Of a DNA stretch of 64,000 nucleotides, positions 27,601-36,452 are shown piece by piece. Position 1 is the first letter of the stretch, and every line of letters starts with the position of its first letter. The DNA comes from Pogonophryne albipinna (Eukaryota > Chordata > Actinopteri > Perciformes > Artedidraconidae), in NCBI GenBank assembly GCA_028583405.1, contig CM053258.1, positions 6,212,698 through 6,276,697 of the forward strand. Reading direction: 5' to 3'. The position numbers were made by a program, and so were the translations under genes. The notes beneath the pieces are model-generated. The model saw only the letters and a program-made list of their open reading frames with translations. It was not told the origin of the DNA and searched no databases.

Positions 27601-30600
27601 GAAAATGTGTATTTTCCAGTGGTTGTTTATTCATGCCAATATAACTATGATGTGACTGTCTGCCAGCTTAATCAAGTTTTTATTACAGAGCAAATTTGCT
27701 GCCAAAAATGCAAATACCAGCTCCAGCTCTCAAAGCTCCCGACTTGGGAGTATTATGAAACTCAGTTTTATTTCCAACTTGACTGTTAATGAGGCAGCTC
27801 GTCTTTGTGTGTCTTCATCGCAGATTAGAGACGTGAAGTTTGTGTTTTTGACAATACTGTAATAACGCTCTGATATCACTTTAACTGCCTGTGATTGTCG
27901 GCTTTTGAGCAACATTTTACCTCAAACTGGCTTGGAAATTCAACATCCAAGTTGTAAATGGGTTTTCAAATCCAAACACAGGCCGTAGGGAAATTAAGAA
28001 TGTCCCCATTTTGTTTTGGAAAATATTGCTGTCAAATGTTATTTGGTTCATCTCACTGCCAAATTCATCCCAACACCCCGAAGAGAAGTGAGGCATAAAT
28101 AAATAAATGCTGCCGGTTTCCCAAAAAACGTAAATTTGTTTAGTTATTTTTACGTATATCACCTCTTTAAGCACTATTCTTGACAATATATATTATCATG
28201 AACACTTGGATCTTCATGAGAAATATTACATTATTATTTTCCAGTGAATGTTTCTTGCTTAATATTTTTATTCAATACCAGAGCAGTTTGCTGGTTAAAA
28301 AACTATTCTGATTGACTAACAAATCAATCGTTGTTTTCTGTGTCTGTAGCTCGTTGCGATTTCTTCCTTCATCTCAGTCTTTAGTTTTTCTTTAAATGTG
28401 GATAACTGGAGTCATAGCTCCTGCTTGAAGTCTTTGATATCGTTGCTAATGGTTGCTAGCGCGACACTTAGCATTTCCTGCATTATCCCATAGCTCCTAT
28501 AGCTTTTCCTCGTATTCGCTAGCTTCGGAGATTTCGTCCATTTCAGGTTGTTTTTCCACTTTGTATTGCTGTTTGTTTCTTTTCCGGATTGTTTACCCCA
28601 CTCATATCTAACTTTTCTTTGTTGAGTTGTTGAATTTTGTGGGTTTATTTAAACCCATCTGAGAGAACTTGCAACTTCAAAGCACAGGAATAATAAAGTT
28701 AATAATAAAAAATCGTAATAACAAATGATTTGATATTAAGTCTGTATTTAGAAAACTACATCAACACATTTAAAGCTATATTAGGTGTCGGATTACTGCT
28801 GGATGAAGCTAAAACACCTTCTCCTGAGCCAATCGGGGATTTATTTCCTCTCTTTTTGTACCTGTCTGTGATTGGGAGCTGCTTCAAGTTGTGCTCAGAG
28901 TAACCAATGAGGAATTATCTGGCATAAACACAGAGCGAAAGAGAAGTGTAGGGAGGGAGAGAGAAGGGAGATGAAATCAGATACTTGAGCGTCAGACTGC
29001 TTTCATCACCAGCAGCTCCATTTGAACATCAAAGCTCCGTCTGCATGCCTAACAGACAGCAGTTACAAAATATCAACTTGAAAGAGAGAGAATGTGCTCG
29101 TGTGTTTATGCATCCACTGTATGAGTGTGTGTGTGTGTTTCAGTGTCTCCATGTTCCAACATTCGTAATGCAGGAGCTCCATCAAAGTAGCTTCTTGTCT
29201 CCTCTGATCTCCACTCATCCTCGTTTTCTTCTCTCCTCTACCCTTTTCAGTCTGTGCCTTCTTCTTCCTCTTCCTCCTCCATTGCCTCTCCTCCTTATTC
29301 CTCTCTCTGGCAGTCACTTCCCCTCCATGACGGGCCAAAGCCCGCCTCTCCTCGTCCCTTCTGCTCCTGCTGGCCTCCTGCATCCTCGAACGCTCCAGGC
29401 ATCTCGCCAAAACTCTCCTCTCGCCTCCTCATCCTCCGACCGTGAACAATCCTCTTCTTACTCTCTTAATTTCCCCTTCAATTTTCATCCTTGTTTTTTC
29501 CTCTTTTCTTGTGACTAGATTTTAGACTTTTCGCATTTTAACAATTTTTAAAGTTCCCCTCATATACTGTTTTTCATCAATATATAATAGGTCTCAGAAA
29601 AAACATGTCTCTGAAGCGTTTGGCTCCAAACACCAAACAGATCATTGCAGCATTACCCATAATCCCCTCTGTTTCAGCCCTGTTTCAAAAGTGCTGATTC
29701 TCTGTCTGTTACTTTAGATGAAAATAAGGAGCCCCTCCCCATGCCCCTCTGAGAGAGATTTGGTTAAAAAGAACACAATGGTGCTCTAGGAGGAGATTCA
29801 GGTGATAAGGTGGGGGGGGGGGGGGGGGGGGGGGTTGGTGATTGGCTAATGGTTACACAAGACAAAACATCGTTATGACATCATAAAGTGGCCAAAATCT
29901 GATCAGCTCATTTTCAGACAGGTTTTTATAGAAATGGATCAGGACAAAAAGTGTGAGAGTCTTTTTTCACATGTTGATGTAGAAGAGACATGAAAAAGTG
30001 GATTTTGCATAATAGGTGACCTTTAAGAGATACATTTTTACTGAAACAAGTTGAAATGAGCACAGGTGCTGTGGGTTGATTAAGAGGTCTTCTATGTATT
30101 TTGTTTTGTGTACCTATTTTAAAGCAAGGATTTTATAGATTTCTCAAAATGTTCATCACCTTTGTCAAAACTTCATTTAGCATATGACTAAATCCCTTCC
30201 TCCTCCTTACTTTCTTTACTTATCATTTTGTTTTCTTAACTTGAGAAAATTGGAAATTGTCTTACAACTTTGACATATATACATTTACAATTTTTTAGGT
30301 AACAAAATATTGCTGGCAAGATCACTGGAATTATCATATACATATATTTTATATATTTTTCTCGATTGGACGGCTTATTTTTGTATGCTTTTACCTTATG
30401 TATCTGTGTGTGTAATCATGGCGATAACACATTGGTCATTTTCTCACGTTGATTGGTGAATCTGTTTCTTCAGTATTCAACTACCTTAAAGGAGAGGTTT
30501 GGAAGCAACTTTTCCAAAGGGGCCTTGTAGTATTCTCATTCCTATCGTCCTCCACCAAACCCAATAATCTGTGTTCTTTCTTCCCATCTCTCAGGGTATC

Positions 30601-33600
30601 TTTGTGTTGGGTTTACCCTTCGCTCTGGTCCGCTCGGGTTATGTTGGTCTGGTTCTGCTGGTTCTGTCGGCCTGGGTCTGTAACCACACCGGGAGGATCC
30701 TGGTGGCCTGTCTGTACGAAGAGGAGCAAAGGTGTGTCTGTTATATTCTCCTCTTTAGCCATTTTACTCATAGTAGATTTTTCTAAGCAACTTATTTAAC
30801 TTTGTGTCAGTGCTGTAGCACTTATGGGCTTTTATTCGCAAAGAGCACTTATCCCTGTGCTTTTTTTCTTTGTTGGATATGTTTGAGTTTCTGCAGATGG
30901 TGCGGCCCTCTTTATTTTCAGCAATGGTGACTATCGTTTCTGACAACAGAGCCGTTCATGAATGTATTTTCTCTTCTATTCAGACTCCTCTGGGGAATTT
31001 AACCCCAATTGTGATGAGTCCAAATATAAAAACATGTTATTCTGTTCTTTCAGCAGTGGCGAGCTTAAGAAAAGTACCACTTCCACAGTAAAAGAAAATG
31101 TCAATCTGTTCTGTAAAACTGTGCTGAAGTATTTTCTGAACTTAGGTTAAATTATGTTAAATTATGTTGTGATGAGTTCATTCATTTTTAATATAAATTG
31201 CAAGCCATAGCAATGTAAATAAAGAACATCATTGTGCTTATCTAAAGCACTGGAGCAAACTCTTCCACAAAGATAATAACTGGAAATAGTGACATTGCAC
31301 GAAATTTGTATGACATTTTTGTCGGAATCTATTTTATTATTTGTTTTTATTTGTTTATTCCACACATGACAGTTATTTTAACACGTAAGATGTACACTTA
31401 TACTGGTTTTTATTAGCGCATGGTGGAAAGGAGCAGGGAGAAGAAAATCTTATTTTACCTGCCCCTTCTTACAAGAAAATAACATCAAAGAAATAATGAA
31501 ATAACCATTAAAAAGTCAAATAAAAGCAATATTCTTTCAATCACAGTTGCTTACAAATACTGAAACATAAAACCAGAACACAATCAAAAGTCAACTTCAT
31601 ACTGTCTAATTACAGGGTGTCCGCGGGGTCTTAAAAAGTATTAAAAGTTGATAAATCAATTTAGCGAAAATTAAGGCTATTAAAAAGTATTAAACGGCAT
31701 TTTCCAAGGTATTACATTTTGTAGCTTGTTTTCAATAAGTATATAAATTGTCCAAAGAGGTTGTATTCTACAGTCTGCCTGAATGTAATCATTGCGTAGG
31801 TGTGTAGTGTGATTCTGTGTAGTTTATTTATGGCATCCCGTTGGATGTGACGTCATCTGAACAGGACATCGCACGCTCACTGCTTGATAGCGCGCGAAGG
31901 TCCGTTTACGCCGGTTCTTAAACAACATCGTTATGGGGAAATGCAAGTTTGCGTCCAAATGGTTGGAAGATAAGGAGGAAGGACAATCAATACTGTATAT
32001 AGTAAATGTGTCGCCAATGTAACCGGTTAAAACTCCAAGTGGCGATGAGGTCTTAAAATGTATGGAAAGGGTCTTAAAAAGGTTTTAAAAGGTATTAAAT
32101 CTGACTTCAGGATTCCTGCATATACCCTGAATTACACTATTATCACATTAAGATGATGTGTTTATCTCTCAGTGGAGGCTCAGTGTCACAGGTCAGAGTC
32201 CGGCGCAGCTACCAGGACGTTGTGGAGGCCTGCTGCAAAGGACTGTGGCCCCACTGGCCTGCACTGGCAGGCTGGATGGTTAATGTAGCGCAGGTAACAC
32301 ACACTTCAGAATAAACCAACACATAGCAGCACATTCATCATTCTGTACATGCACATGTTGAATACAGTACTTCTGGATCAGTGGTTCCTAACGTTTTGTC
32401 TGATATACACCGACAGCCTGTAAATTAGCTTGAGCAGCCCTTCACCATTATCACCATAAGCATGATTGCATTATTTATTTAGTGATATACTACAGTATCA
32501 ACCCTTTTATTAATTACATCTAGCTTTTTCACAATTTTCCAAATACTTTTAGCCAGCTATCAGCTATGTATCCATTACTTTTAGATAACTATTTAAACAA
32601 TATATTCATTACTTTTAGCTTTTACAGGATTTATTACTTTTTTTATACCATTTCAATCATATATCCTTTACATATACCTACCTTTGAACTATTGGAAGGG
32701 TTCATTTATATCTATTAGCCAACAATTAAGACTTATTACTTATGACTGATCTAGCTATCATGTTAGTATATGGATATATATATTTTTTTTTATCAAATTC
32801 TGTTGTTTTTGTCAATGAGTTTAAGCTTCTCCACAAAGCTTATAAAGCCTTCCTGCAGGTGTCTCGTTTGGAGAAATGTACCCCTGGTCTAGCACCATGA
32901 GATACATATATATTAGAGATACACAAGTGAAAAAAACACCTTAGTTTCCCACAATAAACAGTTAAACGTCTCTTTTTCTGCAGGTCATCGAGCTGTTGAT
33001 GACGTGCACGCTGTACCTGGTGGTCTCCAGCAGCCTGCTGTCTGATAGTGTGTCGGGGACGGCTGTTCCTCGGTCAGTGTGCTCTCTGGTGTCTCTGGTA
33101 TTCCTGCTGCCCTGCCTGCTGCTCACTGATCTCAGACCAGTCTCCACCCTCAGCCTGCTGTGCTCCCTGGCTCACATACTCATCAGGTAATTGAAAAGGA
33201 GTAGCTATGATTGTTCTGACATTAGCTGATCTGTATCACCAGTCATATGGAATCAAGACGACGAGGTGGTCTTTCTAATCTGCTCTCCTTTCCATTCCTT
33301 TGATCATTATGCATCTTCTGCTGGTTTGGCCGTCTTCAACACACTGCTGTTGCTGCTTGTTTGATTTTTGTACACCAGTTGTCTCAGATAATGGAGCTGG
33401 ATCTCAAAGTTCTCCATGATCCATCTGATCTCTCAATCCTATGGTTATTTAGTGATGTGCAAATCATTTCTTCCAAGTTTATTATTGAATATCCCATTTT
33501 TCTTTTATGAGCTTATAAAAAAAGCCTTGTTTTCACCTTTATTCAAAAAATAAATAATCAGCTAACCAAATTTGAATAACATTTTTAAATACATTTTTGG

Positions 33601-35891
33601 AGATACATCTTTTTTGGGAAGCATTTTAATGATTTAATATTATTTCAAATTCATTTTCCCTTTATTATTTTTCTCCTTTTATTATATTTTGTACAATGTC
33701 TTTATTTCTTCTTTCAATTTCCTCATATAGGCAAACCTTCTCTTTAATTACTCTGTGTACCAATGAGTAAACAGCTCTTATTGCATCGTGCTTTGAACAT
33801 AATAAAACAATTATCATTGCACGCTTTATTAATTTAAATGCATTTATCATTTTCTTTCCTTTTGTCTCTGGCCCTCTGTCAGCCTGTTGGTCATGCTGTA
33901 CTGTCTGAGTCGAGCCAGCAGCTGGTCCTGGTCCACTCTGTCTCTGTCTGTGGACCCGGAGGACTTCCTCGTCTCTGTGGGCGTCCTCATCTTCTCCTAC
34001 ACCTCTCAGATCTTCCTCCCTCCTCTAGAGGGCAGTATGGAGGACAGAGGGCAGTTTAACACCATGCTGGGGTGGACTCATGGTGCCGCCTGCATCATGA
34101 AAACCCTGTTTTCTTTACTGGTTTGTAACATTGTTAAACACTGAAAACGGTCTTGTAATTCCAGTGATACTGAGTTGGTTTTTTATGTGTTTGTGAAGAC
34201 TCTTAAACAAAGCTAACATTTAGTTAAGTGCTGTCAGAGGTAAATAAATACAGTGACGGTTTTATTTTATAATTTGTTACCTAAAAAGCATTGAGACAGA
34301 ATCTATATTTGGCCGGACATCTGGCTGACAACTGCGGATCTAATTAAAGGATGGAAGAAGGGACAGACAAATGGAGTGATTGATTGACTGATTGCATTGA
34401 TTTGTTTTTCCTCCTCCATTAGGCCGTGCTGACCTGGGGGGAAGAGACCAGTGAGGTCATCACAGACAACCTGCCCTCTGACCTCCGACCTCTCGTCAAC
34501 CTGTGCCTGCTGGCTAAAGCCCTGCTGTCATACCCTCTGCCCTTCTACTCTGCTGCTGAAATACTGCAAACCTGCCTGCTTGGAGGTAAACACAACCGCC
34601 AGCTTTTTATTGAAACCACTGACCTTTCCCAAAGTTTTGTCACCATACATGAAGAGAGAGTTCCTTCAGGCCATCTATAAATGGGTTTGTACTCATGAAT
34701 TATATCTAAGGTGTGTGGTGGACTTTAGATCTCCGTTTTACTGTATACGTTATAATGGCTGATATGCAGATTACACATGGCCTTAGGAAGCTGTTTTTTC
34801 CTTTCTATATTGCTTATTACTCTGTGGAGCAGCATAAGCATGTAAGATAAAGAAAGCAGGCCTGAGGCCGGTGGATCCCTGGATGGTCAATGAAAATAGC
34901 TTTGAAGAAAATTAATCGGTTACATGTTGTTTTCTCTCATGCTGCCTTAGGCATAAGACTTAATTGCTCCCGAGGTCAATAGTGGTGGACTGGGGTTAGA
35001 TCGTTCAAGATGGGAGTCTCCGCAGATGTGTCAGTGAAGAAAGGTTGTGCTTGAACAGAGCATGAGAACCAGTTTAATTTCTACTAAACGTTTATTTAGC
35101 CCACAGATTACCTATTAAATTGCTTGCATCCACACTTAAGCCTATTGTCAATAGAAACCAACACATGAAATGAAAACCTTACCGATGATGTCAGAAATAC
35201 AACTCAAACGACAAAAAAACAAATCACATACCATTTGTTTTCGTTTGAATGCTAAGACATCAGGGAAACCTTGTGATGACTAACCTTCTCACTGTCATTG
35301 ACTGTAAACACTAATGAAGTAATTATCACATAGCAACACTTTTCCTTTTTCCGAAGTGATGTCATTTAGAAATATAATATTTAAATGGGCAATGCACATG
35401 TCATTTTAACCCTTCCTGCCTTCTACAGCTTTTCTTTTTAATTTGTGCTAATGACAACTCTACATAGACGCAACTGGGAAACAATTAGTCTGAAAAGAGC
35501 AACCCATACACCAACATTGCTTGCAGGTTCAACACAAATTGACATCAAAACAACACTCTACTTCAACCTTTCCACAGATGTCTCATCATACTCCAAACAT
35601 GGAGGCCGAGGTGTGTCTGGTCCGGCCCTGTTGGTCCGTGTCGCCTTGCTGATGACATCATACCTGCTGGCCCTGATGGTCCCCAGGTTCTCGCTGTTGA
35701 TGGGTTTGACCGGCAGTGTGACCGGGGCGGCCATGACGCTCATCCTGCCCTGCCTGTTTCACCTCAGACTGCAGTGGAGTCGCCTCACTGTGCGGGACCG
35801 CCTGATAGACCTGTGCATTCTGAGCCTGGGGGTCATCTGCAGTGTGTCTGGGGTAATCTGTTCAGTGAAAAGACTAGTGGGAGGACTGTAG
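12970..35891 (+). CDS. Vesicular inhibitory amino acid transporter-like gene (SLC32/AAAP family), 8 exons, whole locus
   Basis: Eight exons (12970-13073, 13619-14168, 30595-30731, 32173-32293, 32984-33186, 33883-34120, 34423-34585, 35578-35891) join in frame to 1,830 nt, about 609 residues plus TAG. All junctions are GT-AG and the phases agree. The core from [14 protein letters not shown] onward follows VIAAT/VGAT closely: [58 protein letters not shown] and [13 protein letters not shown] is a vesicular H+-coupled carrier that loads GABA and glycine into synaptic vesicles; a similar vesicular amino acid transport role is inferred here. Mammalian VIAAT is about 525 residues, so this product is longer, through its cytosolic N-terminus. 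From memory, vertebrate slc32a1 has two coding exons and is far more conserved, so I read this as a divergent paralogue. The start is uncertain: 12970 has a good Kozak context and gives SRFFQEDEE, which resembles human RMGFQAATDEE; ATG 13641 is an alternative. Confidence 0.85.
13619..14168 (+). CDS. SLC32-like exon 2: long hydrophilic N-terminal region and start of transporter core
   Basis: An open frame of about 183 codons ends at donor CAG|GTATAT. Most of it is rich in Ser, Thr, Glu and Asn with no membrane segment, as expected for the cytosolic N-terminus of VIAAT, but longer than in mammals. The last 15 residues, [14 protein letters not shown], match the VIAAT signature before transmembrane segment 1 almost exactly and fix frame and phase (phase 0 exit). 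Acceptors are possible at 13618 (GGCAG|G) and 13628 (TTTTTTCAG|GA); 13618 is preferred because it keeps exon 1 in frame from its ATG. Confidence 0.82.
14465..14700 (-). repeat. LINE 3'-end fragment
   Basis: TTCAAACTTTATTTCGAACA followed by an A-rich stretch and GGAGCAGGAGGAAGCAAATG resembles the 3' UTR of an L2/CR1-type fish LINE in reverse orientation. A related fragment is at 31,325-31,600. Confidence 0.4.
14708..15355. mobile_element. TTAA-flanked MITE (piggyBac-like)
   Basis: The ends are AGTGCACCTATTATGC and GCATGATAGGTCCCCT, imperfect inverted repeats, flanked by TTAA at 14,704-14,707 and 15,356-15,359. TTAA duplications are typical of piggyBac. Internal sequence (CCAAACAGATCA, CCTGTTTCAAAAGTGCTGAT) is shared with the elements at 29,552 and 50,792. 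No coding capacity. Confidence 0.72.
15360..15986. mobile_element. TTAA-flanked element abutting the previous MITE
   Basis: The ends CCCTCCTGTTGTCTTCG and CGAAGACAATAGGAGGG are nearly perfect inverted repeats. TTAA flanks lie at 15,356-15,359 (shared with the preceding MITE) and 15,987-15,990. Inside are a CA repeat (15,609-15,643) and two tandem copies of a segment with CCATCCCCCCA and CCTGGCACAC. No transposase seen; superfamily assignment rests on the flanks only. Confidence 0.65.
15609..15643. repeat. (AC)n microsatellite inside a TTAA-flanked element
   Basis: 35 bp of perfect AC lying within the element 15,360-15,986. Confidence 0.95.
15991..16243 (-). mobile_element. CR1/L2-type LINE, 3' part (outermost layer of the nest)
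   Basis: On the minus strand this translates as [33 protein letters not shown] and [10 protein letters not shown], a typical C-terminal tail of CR1/L2/Rex-type LINE reverse transcriptases, ending about 16060. The matching upstream part is at 25,320-26,200. The split is caused by insertion of the plus-strand L1/Tx1 LINE at an AAATTATACCCACCCTCT target. The 3' UTR abuts a TTAA-flanked element at 15,990. Confidence 0.8.
16445..18077 (-). mobile_element. Tc1-like transposon with long inverted repeats, inserted in LINE ORF1 region
   Basis: The terminal inverted repeats are about 270 bp (16,445-16,713 and 17,807-18,077). They begin CACTGAACAAAAATATAAA on the left and show the complement on the right, and have TA on each side (16,443-16,444; 18,078-18,079). 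The element's gene runs on the minus strand. Long repeats of this kind are typical of the IR/DR group of Tc1 elements. A G-rich tract lies at 16,738-16,755 between the left repeat and the transposase 3' end. Confidence 0.9.
16750..17776 (-). pseudogene. Tc1-like transposase pseudogene (frameshift plus nonsense)
   Basis: Translation begins [20 protein letters not shown] at 17,776 with a helix-turn-helix ([20 protein letters not shown]). A stop and a 2-base frame shift occur at about 17,545-17,557. The frame resumes as [20 protein letters not shown] and continues through [23 protein letters not shown] and [12 protein letters not shown], a DDE triad with 34 residues between the second D and E (DD34E). 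A TGA at 16,926-16,928, in a CGA-to-TGA context, cuts off the remaining roughly 55 residues normally present. The protein would cut and paste the element; this copy cannot make a complete one. Confidence 0.88.
18433..19706. mobile_element. Non-autonomous hAT element inserted in LINE endonuclease
   Basis: The ends are CAGGGTCGGACTGG (left) and CCAGTCCGCCCCTG (right), imperfect inverted repeats. A perfect 8-bp duplication CTTATGAG flanks it at 18,425-18,432 and 19,707-19,714. Eight-base duplications and CAGGG ends are hallmarks of hAT. No transposase was recognised inside. The 1,282 bp added by insertion shift the LINE frame by one base, and removal restores one continuous reading frame, which confirms the boundaries. 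Internal features: a poly-G run at 18,541-18,550, a short tandem duplication around 18,720-18,765, and GGCCCAC-rich subterminal motifs. Confidence 0.92.
20308..21106 (-). mobile_element. 5'-truncated LINE fragment (RT C-terminus) inserted in L1/Tx1 LINE
   Basis: A minus-strand open frame of about 201 codons (21,100-20,495) reads [40 protein letters not shown] and [20 protein letters not shown]. This is the thumb and C-terminal region of a CR1/Jockey/L2-type reverse transcriptase. Its 3' end, at the low-coordinate side, carries a tail ending in an A-rich run (seen as the T-rich stretch 20,308-20,335) after TTGGTTAAATAAA. About 100 bp of host LINE appears lost at the site. A fragment of the same family tail occurs at 34,255-34,310. 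Confidence 0.75.
23705..24727 (-). CDS. Tc1-like transposase, full-length ORF (340 aa)
   Basis: From [20 protein letters not shown] to [12 protein letters not shown] the frame is uninterrupted and 340 codons long, the usual length of fish Tc1 transposases. The frame is open upstream, but the family start is MAKTKE. The N-terminal paired-like DNA-binding domain has two helix-turn-helix parts around residues 5-110 ([40 protein letters not shown]) joined by SGAPRKIS. The catalytic domain shows [11 protein letters not shown], the glycine-rich [25 protein letters not shown] and [11 protein letters not shown], with 34 residues between the second D and E (DD34E). The enzyme performs cut-and-paste transposition at TA. 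No inactivating change is visible in the ORF; activity is untested. Confidence 0.9.
   Translation of the reverse strand: MAKTKELSKDTRNKIIDLYQAGKTESAIGKQLGVKKSTVGAIIRKWKTYKTTDNLPRSGAPRKISPRGVKMITRTVSKNPRTTRGDLVNDLQRAGTKVTKATISNTLRRQGLKSCSARRVPLLKPVHVQARLKFAREHLDDPEEDWENVIWSDETKIELFGENSNRRVWRRKNAELHPKNTIPTVKHGGGNIMLWGSFSAKGPGRLIRVKERMNGAMYREILSDNLLPSARALKMKRGWVFQHDNDPKHTARATKEWLRKKHFKVLEWPSQSPDLNPIENLWRELKVRVAQRQPQNITALEEICMEEWAKIPATVSENLVKTYRKRLTSVIANNGYITKY
24777..25006. repeat. Dispersed fish repeat nested inside the Passport-like element
   Basis: Sequence from CCAATCCAACTTTATTTATA to GGTGGGTTTTAAGAC interrupts the otherwise Tc1-like sequence between ACCGAGGAATTTACC and ATTCATTAAAAATCC. It resembles a widespread teleost repeat with TTTATTTATA...AAAGTGCTGTACA, seen again at 51,728-51,891. 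Exact ends and duplication are uncertain. Confidence 0.65.
25320..26200 (-). mobile_element. CR1/L2-type LINE, reverse transcriptase part, 5'-truncated (outermost layer)
   Basis: Minus-strand translation from about 26,195 gives [34 protein letters not shown] and, after a stop/frameshift near 26,035, [32 protein letters not shown] and [13 protein letters not shown] (25,495-26,028). It continues degraded as [21 protein letters not shown] up to the insertion site. FADD is the RT catalytic motif. The frame then resumes at 16,243. The 5' end starts within RT motif A, so this is a typical 5'-truncated, dead copy. Confidence 0.8.
26205..26345. repeat. SINE-like dispersed repeat next to the outer LINE
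   Basis: TTTTTTAAAGATTGTTTTCG, GGCAACCAGTGCCTTTTTAT, GGGGGGCTGACATTTGGCAA and GAGTTCGTATTGGAACC follow the order of a common teleost repeat ending in a tRNA-like GTTCGAAACC block. Diverged; identification from memory. Confidence 0.4.
29552..30022. mobile_element. TTAA-flanked MITE with internal 23-G run
   Basis: The ends AGTTCCCCTCATATACTG and GCATAATAGGTGACCT lie between TTAA at 29,548-29,551 and 30,023-30,026. It is closely similar along its length to 50,792-51,289, including AACACAATGGTGCTCTAGG and a poly-G tract (29,812-29,834). It lies in the SLC32-like intron 2, about 570 bp before exon 3. Confidence 0.78.
30595..30731 (+). CDS. SLC32-like exon 3: transmembrane segments 1-2
   Basis: Acceptor CTCTCAG at 30588-30594, donor AAAG|GTGTGT at 30732. 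The translation starts [18 protein letters not shown] and ends ACLYEEEQ, matching the first two membrane helices and following loop of VIAAT (human GMFVLGLPYAIL, ACLYEEN). Exit is phase 2, completed by T at the start of the next exon. The intron before it is the 16.4-kb transposon nest. Confidence 0.88.
31325..31600 (-). repeat. LINE 3'-end fragment in SLC32-like intron 3
   Basis: ATTTGTTTATTCCACACATG, GAAAGGAGCAGGGAGAAGAA and CCTGCCCCTTCTTAC resemble the fragment at 14,465-14,700. No coding part remains. Confidence 0.4.
31613..32129. mobile_element. hAT-like non-autonomous element in SLC32-like intron 3
   Basis: The ends CAGGGTGTCCGCGGGGTC and GGATTCCTGCATATACCCTG are partly inverted. Subterminal TTAAAAAGTATTAAA motifs occur at both ends in inverted arrangement. 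Flanks TAATTACA and GAATTACA resemble an 8-bp duplication. It contains a TGACGTCA palindrome (31,848-31,855). Confidence 0.6.
32173..32293 (+). CDS. SLC32-like exon 4: cytosolic loop and approach to TM3
   Basis: Acceptor CTCTCAG at 32166-32172; donor GCGCAG|GTAACA at 32294. It encodes [20 protein letters not shown] and then WMVNVAQ, matching VIAAT VRVRDSYVDIANACC and VVNVAQ. Exit is phase 0. Confidence 0.87.
32984..33186 (+). CDS. SLC32-like exon 5: TM3-TM5
   Basis: Acceptor TTTCTGCAG at 32975-32983; donor ATCAG|GTAATT at 33187. It encodes [39 protein letters not shown] and [10 protein letters not shown]. These correspond to VIAAT IIELVMTCILYVVVSGNL, LLPCAFLKNLKAVSKFS and LLCTLAHF. Exit is phase 2. 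Confidence 0.88.
33883..34120 (+). CDS. SLC32-like exon 6: TM5-TM7 with [10 protein letters not shown] motif
   Basis: Acceptor CTCTGTCAG at 33874-33882; donor TTACTG|GTTTGT at 34121. It encodes [34 protein letters not shown] and [27 protein letters not shown] is an unmistakable SLC32 block. Exit is phase 0 into the 302-bp intron, the shortest in the gene. Confidence 0.9.
34255..34310 (-). repeat. Small LINE tail fragment in SLC32-like intron 6
   Basis: AAAAAGCATTGAGACAGAAT matches AAAAGCATTGAGATAGAATC at 20,345-20,365, the 3' tail of the truncated LINE inside the nest. Confidence 0.45.
34423..34585 (+). CDS. SLC32-like exon 7: TM7-TM8 with EVITDNLP motif
   Basis: Acceptor CTCCATTAG at 34414-34422; donor GGAG|GTAAAC at 34586. 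It encodes [20 protein letters not shown] and [20 protein letters not shown], close to [24 protein letters not shown] and [19 protein letters not shown]. Exit is phase 1. Confidence 0.9.
35578..35891 (+). CDS. SLC32-like exon 8: C-terminal transmembrane segments and stop
   Basis: Acceptor TTTCCACAG at 35569-35577; the first two bases complete an Asp codon. It encodes [46 protein letters not shown] and LGVICSVSG. These match [36 protein letters not shown] and GGICSISG. It ends [15 protein letters not shown] (TAG 35889-35891), a shorter tail than in mammals. A GGAT minisatellite begins six bases after the stop. Confidence 0.9.
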
Positions 35892-35896
35892 GGTGG

Positions 35897-36452
35897 TGGA
35901 TGGATGGATGGATGGATAGTTGGTGGATGAATGGATGGATGAATGGATGCATGCATGAGTCGTGGATAATAAATCAATAGATAGGTCGATTAATGAATCA
36001 TGAATGGGTGGATGGATACATGAGTAGATTAATAGATTGCTGGATTATTGGACGGATGGATGGATATACAGATGGATATACAGATATATGGATGGATGGA
36101 TGGATGGTGGATGGATGGTGGATGGATGGTGGATGGATGGATATACAGATGGATATACAGATATATGGATGGATGGTGGATAGATGGTGGATGGATGGTG
36201 GATGGATGGTGGATGGATGGATATACAGATGGATATACAGATATATGGATGGATGGATGGATGGTGGATGGATGGTGGATGGATGGATGGATGGATGGAT
36301 ATACAGATGGATATACAGATATATGGATGGATGGATGGATGGTGGATGGATGGATATACAGATGGATATACAGATATATGGATGGAAGGATGGATGGATG
36401 GATATACAGATATATGGATGGATGGATGGATATACAGATGGATGGATAAATA
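35897..36452. repeat. GGAT minisatellite with higher-order GATATACAGATG units
   Basis: Tandem GGAT tetranucleotides alternate with blocks GATATACAGATGGATATACA + GATATATGGATGG. The full block starts near 36,063, 36,138, 36,220, 36,297 and 36,354, with shortened versions near 36,400 and 36,427. GGTGGAT variants are interspersed. It starts six bases after the SLC32-like stop codon and so lies in its 3' UTR or just beyond. Confidence 0.95.
35968..35973 (+). promoter_or_regulatory. Candidate poly(A) signals for the SLC32-like gene
   Basis: AATAAA occurs 77 nt after the stop, inside the start of the minisatellite. Further AATAAA motifs lie at 36909-36914 and 37072-37077, beyond the minisatellite. 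Which one is used cannot be decided from sequence. Confidence 0.3.

Larger units (their letters stand above)
14169..30594 (+). other. Intron 2 of the SLC32-like gene (16.4 kb), host of the transposon nest
   Basis: It is bounded by donor GTATAT at 14169 and acceptor CTCTCAG ending 30594. More than half is recognisable mobile DNA: a LINE 3' fragment, two TTAA-flanked elements, a two-LINE nest with four later insertions, a SINE-like repeat and another TTAA MITE. The stretch from about 26,346 to 29,551 holds no recognised repeat or exon; its 29,180-29,480 part is CT-rich. Confidence 0.85.

Noticed and set aside
28985..29518. 177-codon Ser/Pro/Leu-rich frame in SLC32-like intron 2
   Set aside because: CT-rich low-complexity translation without family resemblance. 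No splice sites place it in the gene and SLC32 homology continues without it.
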